Below, one piece after another: positions 1 to 10,624 of a DNA stretch of 64,000 bases. A model generated the notes under the pieces. It ran no database searches and had not been told where the DNA came from. It saw only the letters and a list, made by a program, of their open reading frames with translations. The position numbers and the translations under genes are program-made. Source of the stretch: Lunularia cruciata (lineage: Eukaryota; Streptophyta; Marchantiopsida; Lunulariales; Lunulariaceae); the NCBI GenBank assembly GCA_948567375.1, contig OX419758.1:41183473-41247472 (forward strand), given 5' to 3'. Each line of letters starts with the position of its first letter. Position 1 is the stretch's first letter.

Positions 1-715
1 AGAAAGGAGAGAATCCGGTGCTTGCTTGTTTAGAATTATTGTATGCAAACTCCGTAGTTGCAAGACATTCATCCCAATTAGTATGGTGAATGTTGACAAA
101 GGCATGAAGCATATCTTACAAGGTGCAATTTTCATGTTTAGTTTGTCCATCAGTTTGAGGATGATAGGTAGTGGACAAAGTAAGCTTGCTACCAAGTATC
201 TGGAAGAGTGCTCGCTAAACTTTCTAGTGAAGCAAGGATCATGGTCAGAGATGAGTACACGTGGCATCCCATGATGCTTGAATAAATTTTTGAGGTAGAT
301 TTGCGCCAAGGTTGGAGCATCCATAGTATCAACCATTGGTGGCAAATGAATTTGCTTACTAAGCTTATCCACAAACACCACAATTGTTGTGTGACCTTGC
401 TTTGTCTTGGGCAAGGAAGTGATGAGATCTAAGCTCATAGGTTTCCAATGAGTAAATGGAATAGGGAGTGGTTGAAGGAGTCTACTTGGTTTTTGGTTAT
501 TGGCCTTGTTGCATTGGCAACTCTCACACGATCGAAAAAACTCCCAAACATCTCATGCCATGTTGTGCTACCACCATTGGCATTGGAGGGTACCCAAGGT
601 CTTGTCCACACCCATCTGACCAACAATTGGTAAATCATGGGCTTCTTGAAAGCGCACAAGTAGGAAGTCACCTTTGGTTAGAACATAAATCCTATTCTCA
701 TGGAATAGAAGACCT
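1..715 (-). pseudogene. Integrase of element 1 (zinc-binding region and part of the catalytic core)
   Basis: Integrase joins retroelement cDNA to host DNA. On the minus strand the end of the HHCC-type zinc region is visible near 520-545 as an SCESCQ-like stretch. It is followed by the typical spacer that ends in a DLI...LPKT sequence and then VVFVDKLSK, the first part of the DDE core. The second catalytic region reads ISDHDPCFT near 225-255. The reading frame changes at several places, and the third catalytic residue and C-terminus would be beyond or at the left edge. The wording of the core (LSK, SDHDP.FT) is typical of chromovirus-like Ty3/gypsy integrases, but no chromodomain can be checked because the element runs out of the window. 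Confidence 0.85.
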
Positions 716-759
716 TCCTTGAAGGAGAAGGTATTGTACTCCTTGTCACATGCTATAAG

Positions 760-1340
760 ACAACCATGTACTATCTAGAAGAAGGGATCTTGTTCTAGAG
801 CTGACCAAAACTCATTTTGGACCTTGGAGTCAATTGAAACTATCGTAATTGTCACTATGATGAAAGGGAGAGACTTCAAATCAGGTTGTTGTGGTAGGGC
901 ATCAGGGATAACATGGAACCAACCTGGTTTGTACTCAAGTTTGATGTCAAACAGTTGGAGTTGCTCTTCCCATTGATGATGCTGACTCTTCATGTGTTCC
1001 AAGTTTAAGGTCTACAACAATGGTTTGTGATCAATTTGCATGATCACTCGTTTCCCCGAGAGGTAATGTCTCCATACCTTTGTGGCATAATACCATTGCA
1101 AGTTATTCTTGATCTCAAGTAGAGTAATTTCTTTCAGCTGTTTTTAGTTGATGAGACACAAAGGCAATGGGATGTAGTCCATCTAGGAATTCTTATTGCA
1201 ACACGACTTTAATTAGAAGTTAGAAGCATCAAAATCAACCACATAAGGTAGTTGAGTATCATATGGTTAAAGAAAGTGTCTTGAAGACACCATATGTTTC
1301 AACTTTTGGAATGCTTCTTTATGCTTGGTGGTCCACTATA
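760..1340 (-). pseudogene. RNase H of element 1
   Basis: RNase H removes the RNA strand during reverse transcription. The N-terminal part reads LPYVVDFDASNF near 1205-1240, the family's first catalytic Asp region. Next comes the IDHKPLL segment near 1015-1040 and the tail YKPGWFHVIPDALPQQPD near 885-940, which matches the conserved end of gypsy RNase H (YKPG..N..ADALSR). The domain sits directly downstream of RT on the minus strand and upstream of integrase. A stop follows the DASNF motif, and there are further frame changes. Confidence 0.85.
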
Positions 1341-2140
1341 AGCTCAAGTTTTGCCTCAAGAGGTCAGCCAATGGTGTAGCCATATGAGCATAATAGTGGA
1401 TGAACCATCGGTAAAAATTGTCCAATTATTAAATGTGTGTACTTTTGTAGCATCCTTCGGAGTAGGCCAATCAATAATGACCTTGATTTTCTCCTCTTCC
1501 ATCTTGATCCCCTCCAACGAGATCTTGTGACCCAAGAAGGTAACTCCCTTTTACCAAAAAGCACACTTTGACTTCTTGCAATAAAATTCCCATTGTCATA
1601 GTTGTCTTAGGACTTCTCACACGTGATTCATGTGTTTTGCCTTTGTTTTACCATAGATTAAGATATCATCCAAGAAAACCACCATGTACTAACCCAAAAG
1701 GCTATCCAACACCCAATGCATCTGATCCATGAAGACTGTTGGAGCATTAGTGAGCCCAAAAGGTAGAACTCTCCACTCAAAATGCCCATACCTTGTATGA
1801 AAGGTAGTCTTCTGCACATCCTCTCTATCAATGAGAATTTGCCAATAGTTGCTACAAAGATCCAACTTGGAGAAGTATTGGGCTCCACTCAATTGATTAA
1901 GTAAGTCATCAATCCAAGGCAAGGATATTCATTCTTCATTGTTTGCTTTTGAGCCCACGGTAATCAATACAAAAACAAAGTCCTCCATCTTTCTTTGGAA
2001 CAAATAGTACTGGTGCTTCCCAAGGAGAGATGCTATGTTGTATGAAGTTCTTTTCCAATAACTCTATAAGTGTTATTTGCAACTCCTCAAACTCTTTTGG
2101 TGAGAGTCAATAGATTGGTCTACTCAATGGAGTACTCCCT
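1341..2140 (-). pseudogene. Reverse transcriptase of element 1
   Basis: Minus-strand reading gives the ordered RT blocks: DDLLNQLSGAQYFSKLDL near 1850-1910, FHTRYGHFEWRVLPFG near 1755-1805 followed by LTNAP, and the catalytic VFLDDILIY with its two Asp codons at 1675-1680. The thumb region continues to about 1341. The FLDD form of the YxDD box is common in plant Ty3/gypsy elements. Several frames are needed to read it, so it is inactive. The order protease-RT-RNase H fits the rest of the element. Confidence 0.88.
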
Positions 2141-2312
2141 AGCAATAACTCAATCTTGAAGGGTATACCACAATCAAAGGGTAATCTCTTTGGCAGATCA
2201 TCTGGAAACACGTCCACAAACTCTTGAACTATTTAATCAACCATTGCTTGATGAGGCTCTTGGCCCTCCTCAGATTGTTCTTGCGCAATCAACTTGATCC
2301 ACACCGCAAAAA

Positions 2313-2490
2313 CAAACTTGTCTTCCTCCAAAGCTTGCTCTATGGTTGTTTCACTAACAAACTTCCCATTTAGGGATTCATCTTTCTTCAAAGCTTGCTC
2401 TATGGCTGCTTTCCCAACAAACTTCCCATCTTGAAACTCACCTCTCTTCAAAGCTTACCCTATGGCTATCTTCTCGACAAACTTCTTATC
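2313..2490 (-). repeat. Three in-frame 60-bp tandem repeats in the protease-RT linker of element 1
   Basis: The stretch contains three imperfect units with an exact 60-bp period, each with an aaagctt(g/a)c(t/c)ctatggctg-like core followed by acaaacttcccat. On the minus strand each unit encodes 20 residues resembling GKFVGKAAIEQALKKDE. The unit length is a multiple of three, so repeat number can change without a frameshift. It lies between the protease and RT, a region that is usually variable in gypsy polyproteins. Confidence 0.8.
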
Positions 2491-2539
2491 ATGGGATTGA
2501 CTATATTTAGGTGTCTTACTCAAAGGTGCCAGACAACCT

Positions 2540-2900
2540 AATTGGAAATTCCTATCTTGGTGTTATACTTGAATTTGTTGTAAGGTCCAATCAAATTGAA
2601 CCTTATGAAATTCAAGCCAAGGTAGTTCTAGAATGACATCGTAGTGTAGAGGTGCCACTACAAACCTCATACACTCTGAATACTCCTTCCCAATCTTGAA
2701 GGTAATAGGATGCAAGGTATGGAATGTAGAACCCTTTCTACCATCCACCATCAACAATCTATTTCTAATTATTGGCTTGATAGGAATACCCAATTCCTTT
2801 TGCTACTTGCATAAACATATAATTCTTTGAACTTCTAGAATCAACCAAAATTCTATAACCTCAATTAGATATTGTACCTTGCAAGTGAACATACTTGCAT
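2540..2900 (-). pseudogene. Aspartic protease (retropepsin) of element 1
   Basis: The protease cuts the Gag-Pol polyprotein. The C-terminal hallmark YDVILELPWLE is read near 2615-2650, matching the DVILGMPWL motif of gypsy retropepsins. Upstream, the active-site region reads ILVDSRSSKNYM; the catalytic Asp codon is at 2840-2842. The usual D(S/T)G triad has become DSR (Gly to Arg), which should abolish activity even apart from the frame changes. It sits between the gag zinc knuckle and the repeat-bearing linker. Confidence 0.82.
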
Positions 2901-3895
2901 AGGTCAAGCCTTCAATCCCTTTGGAACTTATCAAGCTCCCAATTGGCGGCTCAAAATCTCCTATCGGGATTCCTTGCTTCCTTGATCATTCTGCTCCACA
3001 AGCTCCATCTAGGCAACTTGTTGAGGTTGCCCGTTCTTGAGTACACATTCAACAATGTTATGTTTCAATTGGAAACAATAAAAACAATCACCATTTTGTC
3101 ACAACTTTTCTCTATCTATAGTGCCAAGTAGTCTTTGTTGAATGACATAAATCTCTGTTGGTGCCGGTTCCTCCACCAATGTGTAGTGTATTGGTAGGTT
3201 TTGTGGAGTTCAAGGTTGAGACTAAGTTGCTGCAACCAAGGAATCAAAAAATTTGGCCAACCGTATGACTTCCTCCAAGTGTTGTGGCTCTTGCATGGTT
3301 ACCTCTAATTTGGTTCTTGAGCTTCACCTTTTAATATATCTAGCATTTACATGATGGTGTTCTAGAATTACATGATGTAACTTCTTATAGAGCTAATATG
3401 TTTCAACTCTGTGAACCTATCTCGTGTAGCTTGTGTGACATTTATATCTTGGAACCAACTAATTATTGCACTTTTGAATTCTACCCATGTCAAGATTGAT
3501 GCAACAATTTATCGTTTAGCTTGCTCTACTCAAAATCTCCACCATGGCTTTACTTCTCCATCCAATTGGCTAGAAGCCAAGAGAATCTATTTTAGCTCAT
3601 CTTGAAGATTAGTAGCTTCAAAATAATGTTCACAATTAAACATAAGTTCTCCATTGCACTTGGAAAATTCTTACCTTCAAATACCTTGGGTTTAGGGAAT
3701 TGGATTTGATCTTCTCCTTCTTGAACTGGTACACTCTCTATGTGCTCCTATTGTTGATGATCTTGATCATCCAACAATCAAGTAAGGTGCTTGATTTGTT
3801 GCTACGTAGTAATGATAACCTCAAGCATTGCCACCATTGTTGCTACTCTATCATGCCACCCCTAATCTATCTAATTTATTAACATGTAGAAGCAG
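2900..3895 (-). pseudogene. Gag of element 1 with one zinc knuckle
   Basis: Gag forms the virus-like particle and packages RNA. A perfect C-x2-C-x4-H-x4-C zinc knuckle (CFYCFQLKHNIVEC) is encoded at 3045-3086 on the minus strand. Upstream, the reading includes PKVFEGKN near 3680, resembling the start of the plant gypsy capsid domain (P.FEG.D). Many stops interrupt the capsid. Position, just downstream of the primer site at 4101-4112, supports the call. Confidence 0.78.
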
Positions 3896-4100
3896 CATGT
3901 CCACCGTTCTCCATAACTTACAATTGGAAACACCAAGGGTTCCTAAAATATGGTGATCATATGCAAAAAATCTTGTCCAAAGCGTGAGGTGATGAATTGT
4001 GTGAAACAATGTTTGGGTAGTACTTGGACACAAAAATCCCAATAGTTTGGTTTGGTGGAAGTGGATTTGGTGGTCCATAAATTTCATCCATCCCATTCTT

Positions 4101-4112
4101 ACTCTGATACCA
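4101..4112 (-). promoter_or_regulatory. tRNA-Met primer-binding site of element 1
   Basis: The minus strand reads TGGTATCAGAGT, matching 11 of 12 bases of the plant initiator tRNA-Met primer site TGGTATCAGAGC. It starts one base after the LTR end at 4114, the expected spacing. Confidence 0.9.
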
Positions 4113-4217
4113 ATGTAAAAGATCGAGACCAAGGAGAGGAATAAGAGAATGGAAGCTCACATTGGGACACTTGAATGAGGGAAAATTCTGAATGCTTAGC
4201 ATGAACTTCAACTCTTG

Positions 4218-4226
4218 TATTTATAG
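4218..4226 (-). promoter_or_regulatory. TATA box of the element 1 LTR
   Basis: The minus strand reads CTATAAATA, a strong plant TATA box about 105 bp before the LTR end. It lies just downstream of the repeat-rich U3, as expected for the LTR promoter. Confidence 0.75.
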
Positions 4227-4240
4227 AGATCAAACAAGGC

Positions 4241-4475
4241 TCTTAAGAAGCTTCTCAAGAAACTTCCTTGAGCCACTTTCTTGGAGTGCAAGCCAAGTTA
4301 ATTGGGAAGCTTCTTAAGAAGCTTCCTTCTAGAAGTCTTTTACTTGGCGTACAAGCTAAGCTAGTTAAAAGCTTTTAGAAGCTTCCTTCTAGAAGCTATC
4401 TATTCGGGGTGCAAGCTAAGCTAGTCAAGAAGCTTCCCAAGAAGCTTCCTAGATACATCTAGAATATTCTAGGTT
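4241..4475 (-). promoter_or_regulatory. Heat-shock-element-like repeat cluster in U3 of the element 1 LTR
   Basis: GAAnnTTC and TTCnnGAA units recur: GAAGCTTC near 4247-4254, 4306-4313, 4429-4436 and 4441-4448, TTCTAGAA at 4327-4334 and 4387-4394, and TCTAGAATATTCTAG at 4458-4472. The block around 4321-4335 and 4381-4395 repeats with an exact 60-bp period. The cluster lies immediately upstream of the TATA box in the LTR orientation. These match the GAA/TTC spacing of heat-shock factor sites, though most triplets after the first pair are spaced 4 rather than 2 bases. Function is inferred. Confidence 0.5.
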
Positions 4476-4570
4476 AATTTGTCTTATATGCTACTTTGTT
4501 AGCCCTACTAACTTTATTGTTAAACTCCATATTGTTACAATAATAGATGGTTAGATGTAGAGATGAGTCG

Positions 4571-5271
4571 TGAGCTATCTTGTCTCACTCAAAATAAACC
4601 TCTGATTTCTATTAAGGTTGTGCACCATGGACTAAGAAGGCAAGGAATCCCAACTCCATCACACTCCTCCAAGGCTAAAGCTCCAAGACACTCCAAAACT
4701 CAAGACATTTTTCACTAGAGAACTCAATGAGAAAGAAATAGTTGCAAAATGAAAGGATGATGAGTACTTCCTTACCCCTAGCTTATATACTTTTGAATAA
4801 GTTACACACCAAAGTTACTAATTACCAGAGTAACTCAAGTACTAGGCAAAAACTCAAATAAAGTCTAAAAATCTAAAAGAATATCCAAGCACATGGGAAT
4901 AATCCCATGAGTAGGTCATCCTATCGTCACGTACCAACTAAGTCAAGGTTTCCTTTACATAGACTATCCTTGGACTATAGAAAATTTTTACACCGACAAG
5001 ACTTGTGGGGCCAAGAGCTTTCAACTCTTTACTCGAAGTCAAATAACTAAGAATAATACCAAGTCAATACACTAAAAGACAAAATAATGGATAGCTCACT
5101 CTTTTCCTTTCCTCTAGAATAGAATCACCTTTATCTTAGCTAGGAATAACTCTAGCTTATCATGACTAATATTAAAGCTTAGCTAAACTCCATACATATA
5201 ATATTTTTCCACCACTTGCAATACTAAACTTAATATCCCTATTGAGTATACATGCACCAATAGATGTTACA
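4571..5271 (-). repeat. 3' LTR of element 2 (about 701 bp)
   Basis: In the minus orientation the LTR starts TGTAACATCTATTGGTGCATG at 5271 and ends in GCTCA at 4571. The boundaries come from comparison with a second copy at 44340-45035 and a short piece at 56028-56110, all sharing the first 80 bp. A TATATAAGC box is at about 4781-4790. The element 1 LTR ends 31 bp to the left, so the two insertions nearly abut. Confidence 0.75.
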
Positions 5272-5289
5272 TTTACTTCCAGACTAAGA

Positions 5290-6419
5290 GTTCATATCAT
5301 CTTTGGAGTGAAGGTCCCTTTACTTTCTATGATACAAATTCAACTTATCATGGTTAATCTTATCAAAGTGTCTTCCTCCCAACTCCTTGATATCATGTGT
5401 AATTGCATACACATTCTCCATTATGAAAGGTCCAAAGTACTTAGGCAAGAACTTCTTTTGCACCCTCTTGAATCCAATAAAATCAAATAATATTGCCTAA
5501 TCACCTTCCTTGAAGGACTCCACCTTCTTCTTGCCTTGCTTCTTGTCATAGTTCTCCTTTTTTTCCCTTTGGGCTTGCTCCACTTGAACTATAATTACTG
5601 TTCTAACCTCTTCCAATTAGATGAGTTGCTTCTCCCTTGACTTCTCTACATCCCCTCCTTGTATCCTTTTCAATTCCCTATAAATGCTTTGAAAAGTAGG
5701 AAAATCAAAGTGAACAGGTAAAGTAGACTCAATACCATATAATAAATGAAATAGAGAAGATTTGATGGATATCTTCATGGTTATACTATACTCCTATAAC
5801 CACATGAATCCTCTTGTCCCAATGATATTTTGCACCTTATATTTTTTCATCTTTGGCCAACATCATACGCAAGGTTTGATTGGTTCTCTCTACCAAGCAA
5901 TTGGAGTTTAGCTTATAAGTAGTAATCTTTCTATGTGTTATAGAGAAATATTGTAGCATGGCTGTAGTGATACTTCATGTGAACTCTCCTTTTCTATCAA
6001 AAAATAACTCCAAAGGGCACCCAAACCTAGTGATGATGCATTCATATAAAAATCTACCAACTTCTTCTTCATTTGTACTCTCAATGGTCTAGCCTCAATC
6101 CACTTGGTAAGGTAATCAATAACTACCACAATGTACCAATTGTTCCTTAGGGTTCTATTAAGAGGACCTACAAAGACATTTCTACACTTCTTGAAAGGTC
6201 CTAGCAATAGAATTGATCTAAGTAGTGGAGTAGAAGTAGACTTCTCAACAATAGCTTGACAAACATTATACGTTTTGCAATAATCAAGATAATCCTTGAA
6301 AATTCTCCTCCAATGATAACCTACATGTAGAATCTTGAAAGTGGTTACCTTTCTTGCAAAGTGACCTCCACATACTTAACTATCATGGAACTCCTTCATG
6401 AATAGGATAGACTCCTCTT
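5290..6419 (-). pseudogene. Integrase of element 2
   Basis: The zinc region reads CGGHFARK ... ILHVGYHW ... YNVCQ at about 6360-6250, the HHCC pattern of Ty3/gypsy integrase. The core begins VFVGPLN and IVVVIDYLTKWIEARPLR near 6100-6180. The C-terminal part near 5290-5560 reads GDQAILFDF and KYFGPFIMENVY, the GPF/Y-type tail common in gypsy integrases, and ends just before the LTR. Frameshifts separate these pieces. No chromodomain is visible before the LTR. Confidence 0.82.
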
Positions 6420-6423
6420 TACC

Positions 6424-6874
6424 CACTATGTCATGACATTTGTGGTGTTGAAGATAGATTGCTTGGACGTTGGAATAGTAGTGTTAGTAGTCATAAGCAT
6501 TTTGATAGTTATTCGTGGACTACTTGTTGATGGTCTAATTTATGTTAGCACAACAAATCACATGGTGGGACCCATTATCACTTGCACTATTCACACCATT
6601 AGACGTGCCATCAAAAGTGCCATTAGGGTTGGAGACCTAGGTCAAAATTAGGGGTATAACTTCAAAGTGCACCTCCAAAGAGCTCACTTCTTTGACATTG
6701 AGCCTTTGAGTTCCTTGCTATGGTAGACAAAGGCCGACGAGTGTCATTTGGAGTCTCTTAGCTAGAGTGTGTGTGGCTTGACTGCAATCAATACCTAGTT
6801 GTTGGTAGATTATTGAGTGAATGATCAAGTACTAATCTGATTTGAGTGTGATTTGAGTTGAAGAAGAACTAATT
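6424..6874 (+). repeat. 5' LTR (block a) of element B
   Basis: About 450 bp that match 15040-15483 (same element) and, on the other strand, 31559-32010 and 38541-38991 (element C). It starts with TGACATTTG-like sequence and ends GAAGAACTAATTA. In element C the next bases (ATCAGAGAAG) resemble the tRNA-Met primer site, which supports the LTR end. Unlike the 3' copy it is not preceded by the 106-bp block b. Confidence 0.75.
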
Positions 6875-8200
6875 ATATTATAAAAGTGAGAGTCAAGGGG
6901 AAATCGAGTGTAGGAATTGAGGGTGTTGATGTTATCTCCTAGCCTAGTTGATTGCTAGTACTTCAATCATGATTTAGATTTTATTGAGAGTGATCATGTA
7001 CAAAAGCTTTGTGTGAATTGATGTAGATTTAACAATGGAGCAAAAGTGCTAGTCAAATTTTGATAAGGATAGAGTCAATTTCAGAAAATAGTCTTCAATT
7101 TGAGCCTAAGAAGTGAAATCAAGGCCAATTTGGTATGAGCTAAACTTGAAATGCAAAATTGAAGGTCGAGTTGGGAACCAATCTCCTCAAACTAGGGATT
7201 TGGAGATCCTCATCCCTCCAATTTGGCTCAAGTAGAGATTTAGCAGAGGATTTGGTGGCCAATCAACCATAGAGGAGTTATGTCAAATTTACATCAAATT
7301 TGACTTCCAATTTGGCTTGAGTTGAGTGAAGCTTGGCCAAATTTTGAGAAAGTTTGAATTGGCAAGAAGAAAGGCTTCATTTGGCTAGCTCGAGTTGGAT
7401 GAAGCTTGGCTAGATTTGGAGAGGGTTTGCCAAATTAGAGAGGGTTCAAATTGGCAAGAAGAAATGCCTCATTTGGCTAAATTTTAGCATTTAGAGGTAT
7501 AGAGTTGTGGGCTATGAAGGGCCAACAAGCTAACTAGTTTAGATTAGTTTTGTTGGTCATTTTTTGGAAAAATCTACCAACCTTTCTAGATTGTGTTCAA
7601 TAGGGTTTGAACCCCAAATCTTAGGTTCCTAGACTAGTGCTCTAGCCAACTAGTCCACCTTCACTTGCTGTCCTAATGACCGTTACACTAATACCTATAC
7701 ACATGTAGCTTTGGCTAGGAGAGGAAATTTGATCACATTTGTGGTGATCTTGGTAGCTTAGGAAGTAGATAGACACTCTTATTATATCAAATGCCAAATT
7801 GTGACAAAGTCAATCAAGTGTTGATTTATGAGATGTAGAGTTTTGTTTAGACTTTTTGTGATTGGACCTCTTTCATTCTCTACTTCTTGTTTGTGCACCA
7901 TGTTTGTGTGAGGTGCATTGACTATAAAACATTGGTGTTGTAGTGTGCTCTTTGTAGTGAGATTGAAGTGATGACCAATCCAACTACTTGTGTTTCTCTT
8001 TAGTGAGGTAGGAAGTGATGACCTACATACCTACAGACCATGAGAGTGTGTGTTGTGATAGTAGGTTATAGGTTGCCCTTTCCTTTTGCGTAGTTATCAC
8101 AATTAGAGCTACATTAATGGGTGGTGTTCAATTGGTATTGGCACTTGGTGGCAATTTTTGATGGGTATTTGTGGTGGTCAGGGTTGCAATTTGAGTTACA
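6875..8200 (+). other. Leader of element B, with an extra insertion absent from element C
   Basis: Non-coding leader between LTR and gag. It aligns with 38540-37640 of element C except for roughly 400 bp (about 7330-7730) present only here. That insert has two imperfect copies of a block starting near 7350 and 7445 (AATTGGCAAGAAGAAA.GC) and a tRNA-like sequence on the other strand. Confidence 0.6.
7603..7665 (-). ncRNA. tRNA-like/SINE-head sequence inside the leader of element B
   Basis: The minus strand holds an A-box-like TGGACTAGTTGG (7646-7657) followed after 32 bases by a B-box GGTTCAAACCC (7603-7613), the spacing of a tRNA-type pol III promoter. A run of five T follows about 33 bases later (7567-7571), a possible pol III stop. 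The anticodon arm is not convincing, so this is more likely a tRNA pseudogene or SINE head than a functional tRNA. Confidence 0.5.
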
Positions 8201-8204
8201 TTTG

Positions 8205-9760
8205 TCATGATGAAGTTCTTTGGGGATTTTAGAGGAGATAGTATTGAAGTACATAGTGGGTTTACCCAAAGTGGTGCTTGGTATTAGCTTGTATCTTAGG
8301 TCCTAGTGAGGGAGGAGATTAACTCTTAGTTGGAATTTGATATAAAAGTTGATCCAATTGAGAGCGCATTTGGTGTGTTTGCACTATTGTTGTGGACATA
8401 TACAAGATTTATGGAACTTCCAAAGACTCCAAGCATTACTCTAGTATAATGGGTACCATTGAGTTGGATGACTTCATCCAAGAGTTTGATAGTTGGTGTG
8501 ATCTACAATAGGTGCAAAATCTGGCTTTGTTTACACTCTTCATGGCATGGAAGAGGTTATTTCAACATTTGGAGGGTCTACCAATGGATGACTTCATGAG
8601 TTCAAGAGAGCTCACTTGGAAGAGATCAAGCTATGGAGATAGTATTGGTGTCCAAACTACATCTCCATCATTTTAGGCTTGGTTGCTAGGGGTAGATTGG
8701 TAGTACACATGAGTTCTAGCTTGAGTAACATTGGTGGATCTAGTGGAGATGGTGCTACTATGAGCAGAAGTACCACTACATGAGGTGGTGTAGTACCAAG
8801 GTTTAATCTCATGGTAGAGTGCTTCTAGTGCTTGAAGCAAAACTACCAAGGAGTGCAAACTGACAAGCTAAGGAGCTTGTAGCAATTCCAACAAAAGGAT
8901 AGAGCGAGCCTACACAAAGCATATACTTGCATGAGATGGTTGATTAGTTTTACTTAGGAAGTTACTAAGGACCAAGCAGTCTAGTTTTGATATGGGATCC
9001 TAGATAAGAAGTTGCAATATAGAGTACATGATGCTACATTAATACATGCTACTTCACCTACTTTGGCAATGGTCTTCAATTTGGTTGAGCATATTGAGCT
9101 CAACGTGGTAAAGGAGAGAGTGGTGATATTTGGATTTGGTAGGAGACTTTATCCACAATTGCTACTTCTTCCAAAGTGTAATAGAGTGCACCATGCCATA
9201 TTGGCTTCTAAGGACAAAGTGGACAACCCAAATCCTATGGAGCAAGTGGAGGGCCTAGTGTAGCTAGACCCTTACCTTCATTTTAAGGTCAATAGTAGCC
9301 AATGCGTGGTGGTGTTGCTTGTTGGACTTGTGGTAAACCTCACCACAAAAGAGAATGCACTCAAAGAAGCAGATATGATACCTTTGGTGTATCACAACCA
9401 ACACAAAGACAATGTGACCATTGCCATAAATTTGGTCACACTAGTGAGCAATGATTTGACTTTCACCCATAATTATTGAGTGGTAGGGCTACTTTGGTAG
9501 GTAGTAGACAAGCTCTAGATCATGGAGAACAAGGTGATAGAGGTGGTAATATATGATCCACACTTGGTAGGGATGCAATGCTTGCTCTTACTTTTAATAC
9601 AACCATGGCTACTTGGATTGAGCAATTGGAACAAAGATTGGCTATCATGGCCATAGCTCAAAGGAGATCAAATTTGGGTGTTGAAGCTTCCACGTCTTAT
9701 GATAGAGACATCTTGGCCTTTATGTGTGGAGCAGCATAGGTAGATGCAACTACCACAGTG
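8205..9760 (+). pseudogene. Gag of element B with two zinc knuckles
   Basis: The capsid part begins near 8210 (reading FFGDFRGDS, also seen in element C near 37610). Two RNA-binding zinc knuckles follow: CWTCGKPHHKREC (C-x2-C-x3-H-x4-C) at 9320-9358, and CDHCHKFGHTSEQ at 9413-9454, whose last Cys codon is now tga. The knuckles are followed by a segment that reads WIEQLEQRLA near 9610-9650, conserved in element C. Several frames are needed. Order and match to element C support gag. Confidence 0.78.
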
Positions 9761-9889
9761 ACTAGGAGTGTAGTATGTGCTCTAGAGCCTAGAGGAGCAT
9801 TAGTGGAGTTGGAGAAAGAGAGAAGAGAGGCTATTAGATAGGTCAGACTTCCTCAATCTTTCACACTCTTTGAGGCATTACAAACAACA

Positions 9890-10560
9890 TCCATGGATCC
9901 TAGATGTCCTAGTGCAAGTGTGGTAAGTGGTGATAGGGTGCATGATAGACTACCTGCTAGTCAACCACCTACTTCTATACAAATAGAGTCTAGCTCAATG
10001 TTAAAGGTTGGCTCAGTTGATGATACATTTCCCTTTATTCTCAACCAACAACATACTTACATTAAAAAAAGCTCCATTGTTCTAGTTGACTACCACACTT
10101 TGTGAGAGTAGGGTGATATGGTTCATGCTATTAGAGCAAAGGTGGTTGATAGTGGAGTTGACTTGGTTGAGGAGCATGGGATCTGCTCAATGACTAGTGG
10201 GTTATGGCAAGCAACAAAAACTAGATTAGAGGAGTTACCACCCAAACTTGCTTTTGGGTAAGTGCAATTCACACCTGGAGTTGTCCTATTGGATAACCAA
10301 AGAGGAATTTTTTTTTGGTGTTTAGAGAAGGTCTATATACTATAAAGGGTCTTATTAGACTCTAATGTGGAGCCCTTTATGTTGGAGAAGTCTATAGTTG
10401 TCAGTCTAGAACTACCAAAGACCGATGTGGAGAGGGATCATTCCATGCACCTTGGATGTTCCATTATAGAGTTTTGAGGAAGCATTGCAACAACATGTAG
10501 ATCAATTAGTGCAACAAGCTTGGAGTGGAGCCTTTGTACCACCATGAGACCAGTGTGAGA
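9890..10560 (+). pseudogene. Degraded protease region of element B
   Basis: The segment reads FTPGVVLLDNQRG near 10268-10310, matching element C (35740-35790), where the region continues into FDVLVGGTIMYPMG, a retropepsin-like tail. In element B the stretch corresponding to that tail is missing: similarity jumps from about 10450 to the end of the region near 10480, a deletion of roughly 400 bp compared with C. The active-site Asp could not be placed with confidence. Confidence 0.55.
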
Positions 10561-10624
10561 ATGAGACTCTAGAGTCTATCACGTTGTCACCTTTAGATAC
10601 CACACTTATTGCTTGGTAGTATCC

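Larger units (their letters stand above)
1..4539 (-). mobile_element. Ty3/gypsy LTR retrotransposon, element 1 (left part cut by window edge)
   Basis: Reading leftward from the LTR at 4114-4539 the order is primer-binding site, gag with a zinc knuckle, aspartic protease, reverse transcriptase, RNase H, integrase. This is the Ty3/gypsy order (integrase after RNase H). The integrase core runs into base 1, so the rest of the integrase and the 3' LTR lie outside the window. All domains carry stops and frame changes, so the copy is dead. The domain assignments come from direct reading of motifs in several frames. Confidence 0.9.
4114..4539 (-). repeat. 5' LTR of element 1 (426 bp)
   Basis: The ends form TGTAAC...TTTTACA in the minus orientation, canonical TG/CA with a short inverted repeat. 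The right boundary at 4539 is inferred from these ends, since the partner LTR lies outside the window; the left boundary is fixed by the adjoining primer site. A TATA box at 4218-4226 splits it into a long U3 and a short R-U5. U3 holds 60-bp imperfect repeats rich in AAGCTTC/GAAGCTT and TTCTAGAA blocks. Confidence 0.82.
4571..6419 (-). mobile_element. Ty3/gypsy element 2, left (3') part: 3' LTR plus integrase
   Basis: Minus-strand integrase (5290-6419) runs directly into an LTR (5271 down to 4571). The upstream half of the same element resumes at 15584 after the plus-strand element B. The two halves belong together because the RNase H/integrase spacer ends at 15589 (ADGLLQRR) and the zinc region of integrase begins at 6419 (CGGHFA...CQ). 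Confidence 0.82.

Noticed and set aside
7603-7665. Functional tRNA gene
   Set aside because: A and B boxes are present, but the anticodon arm and acceptor pairing are not convincing.
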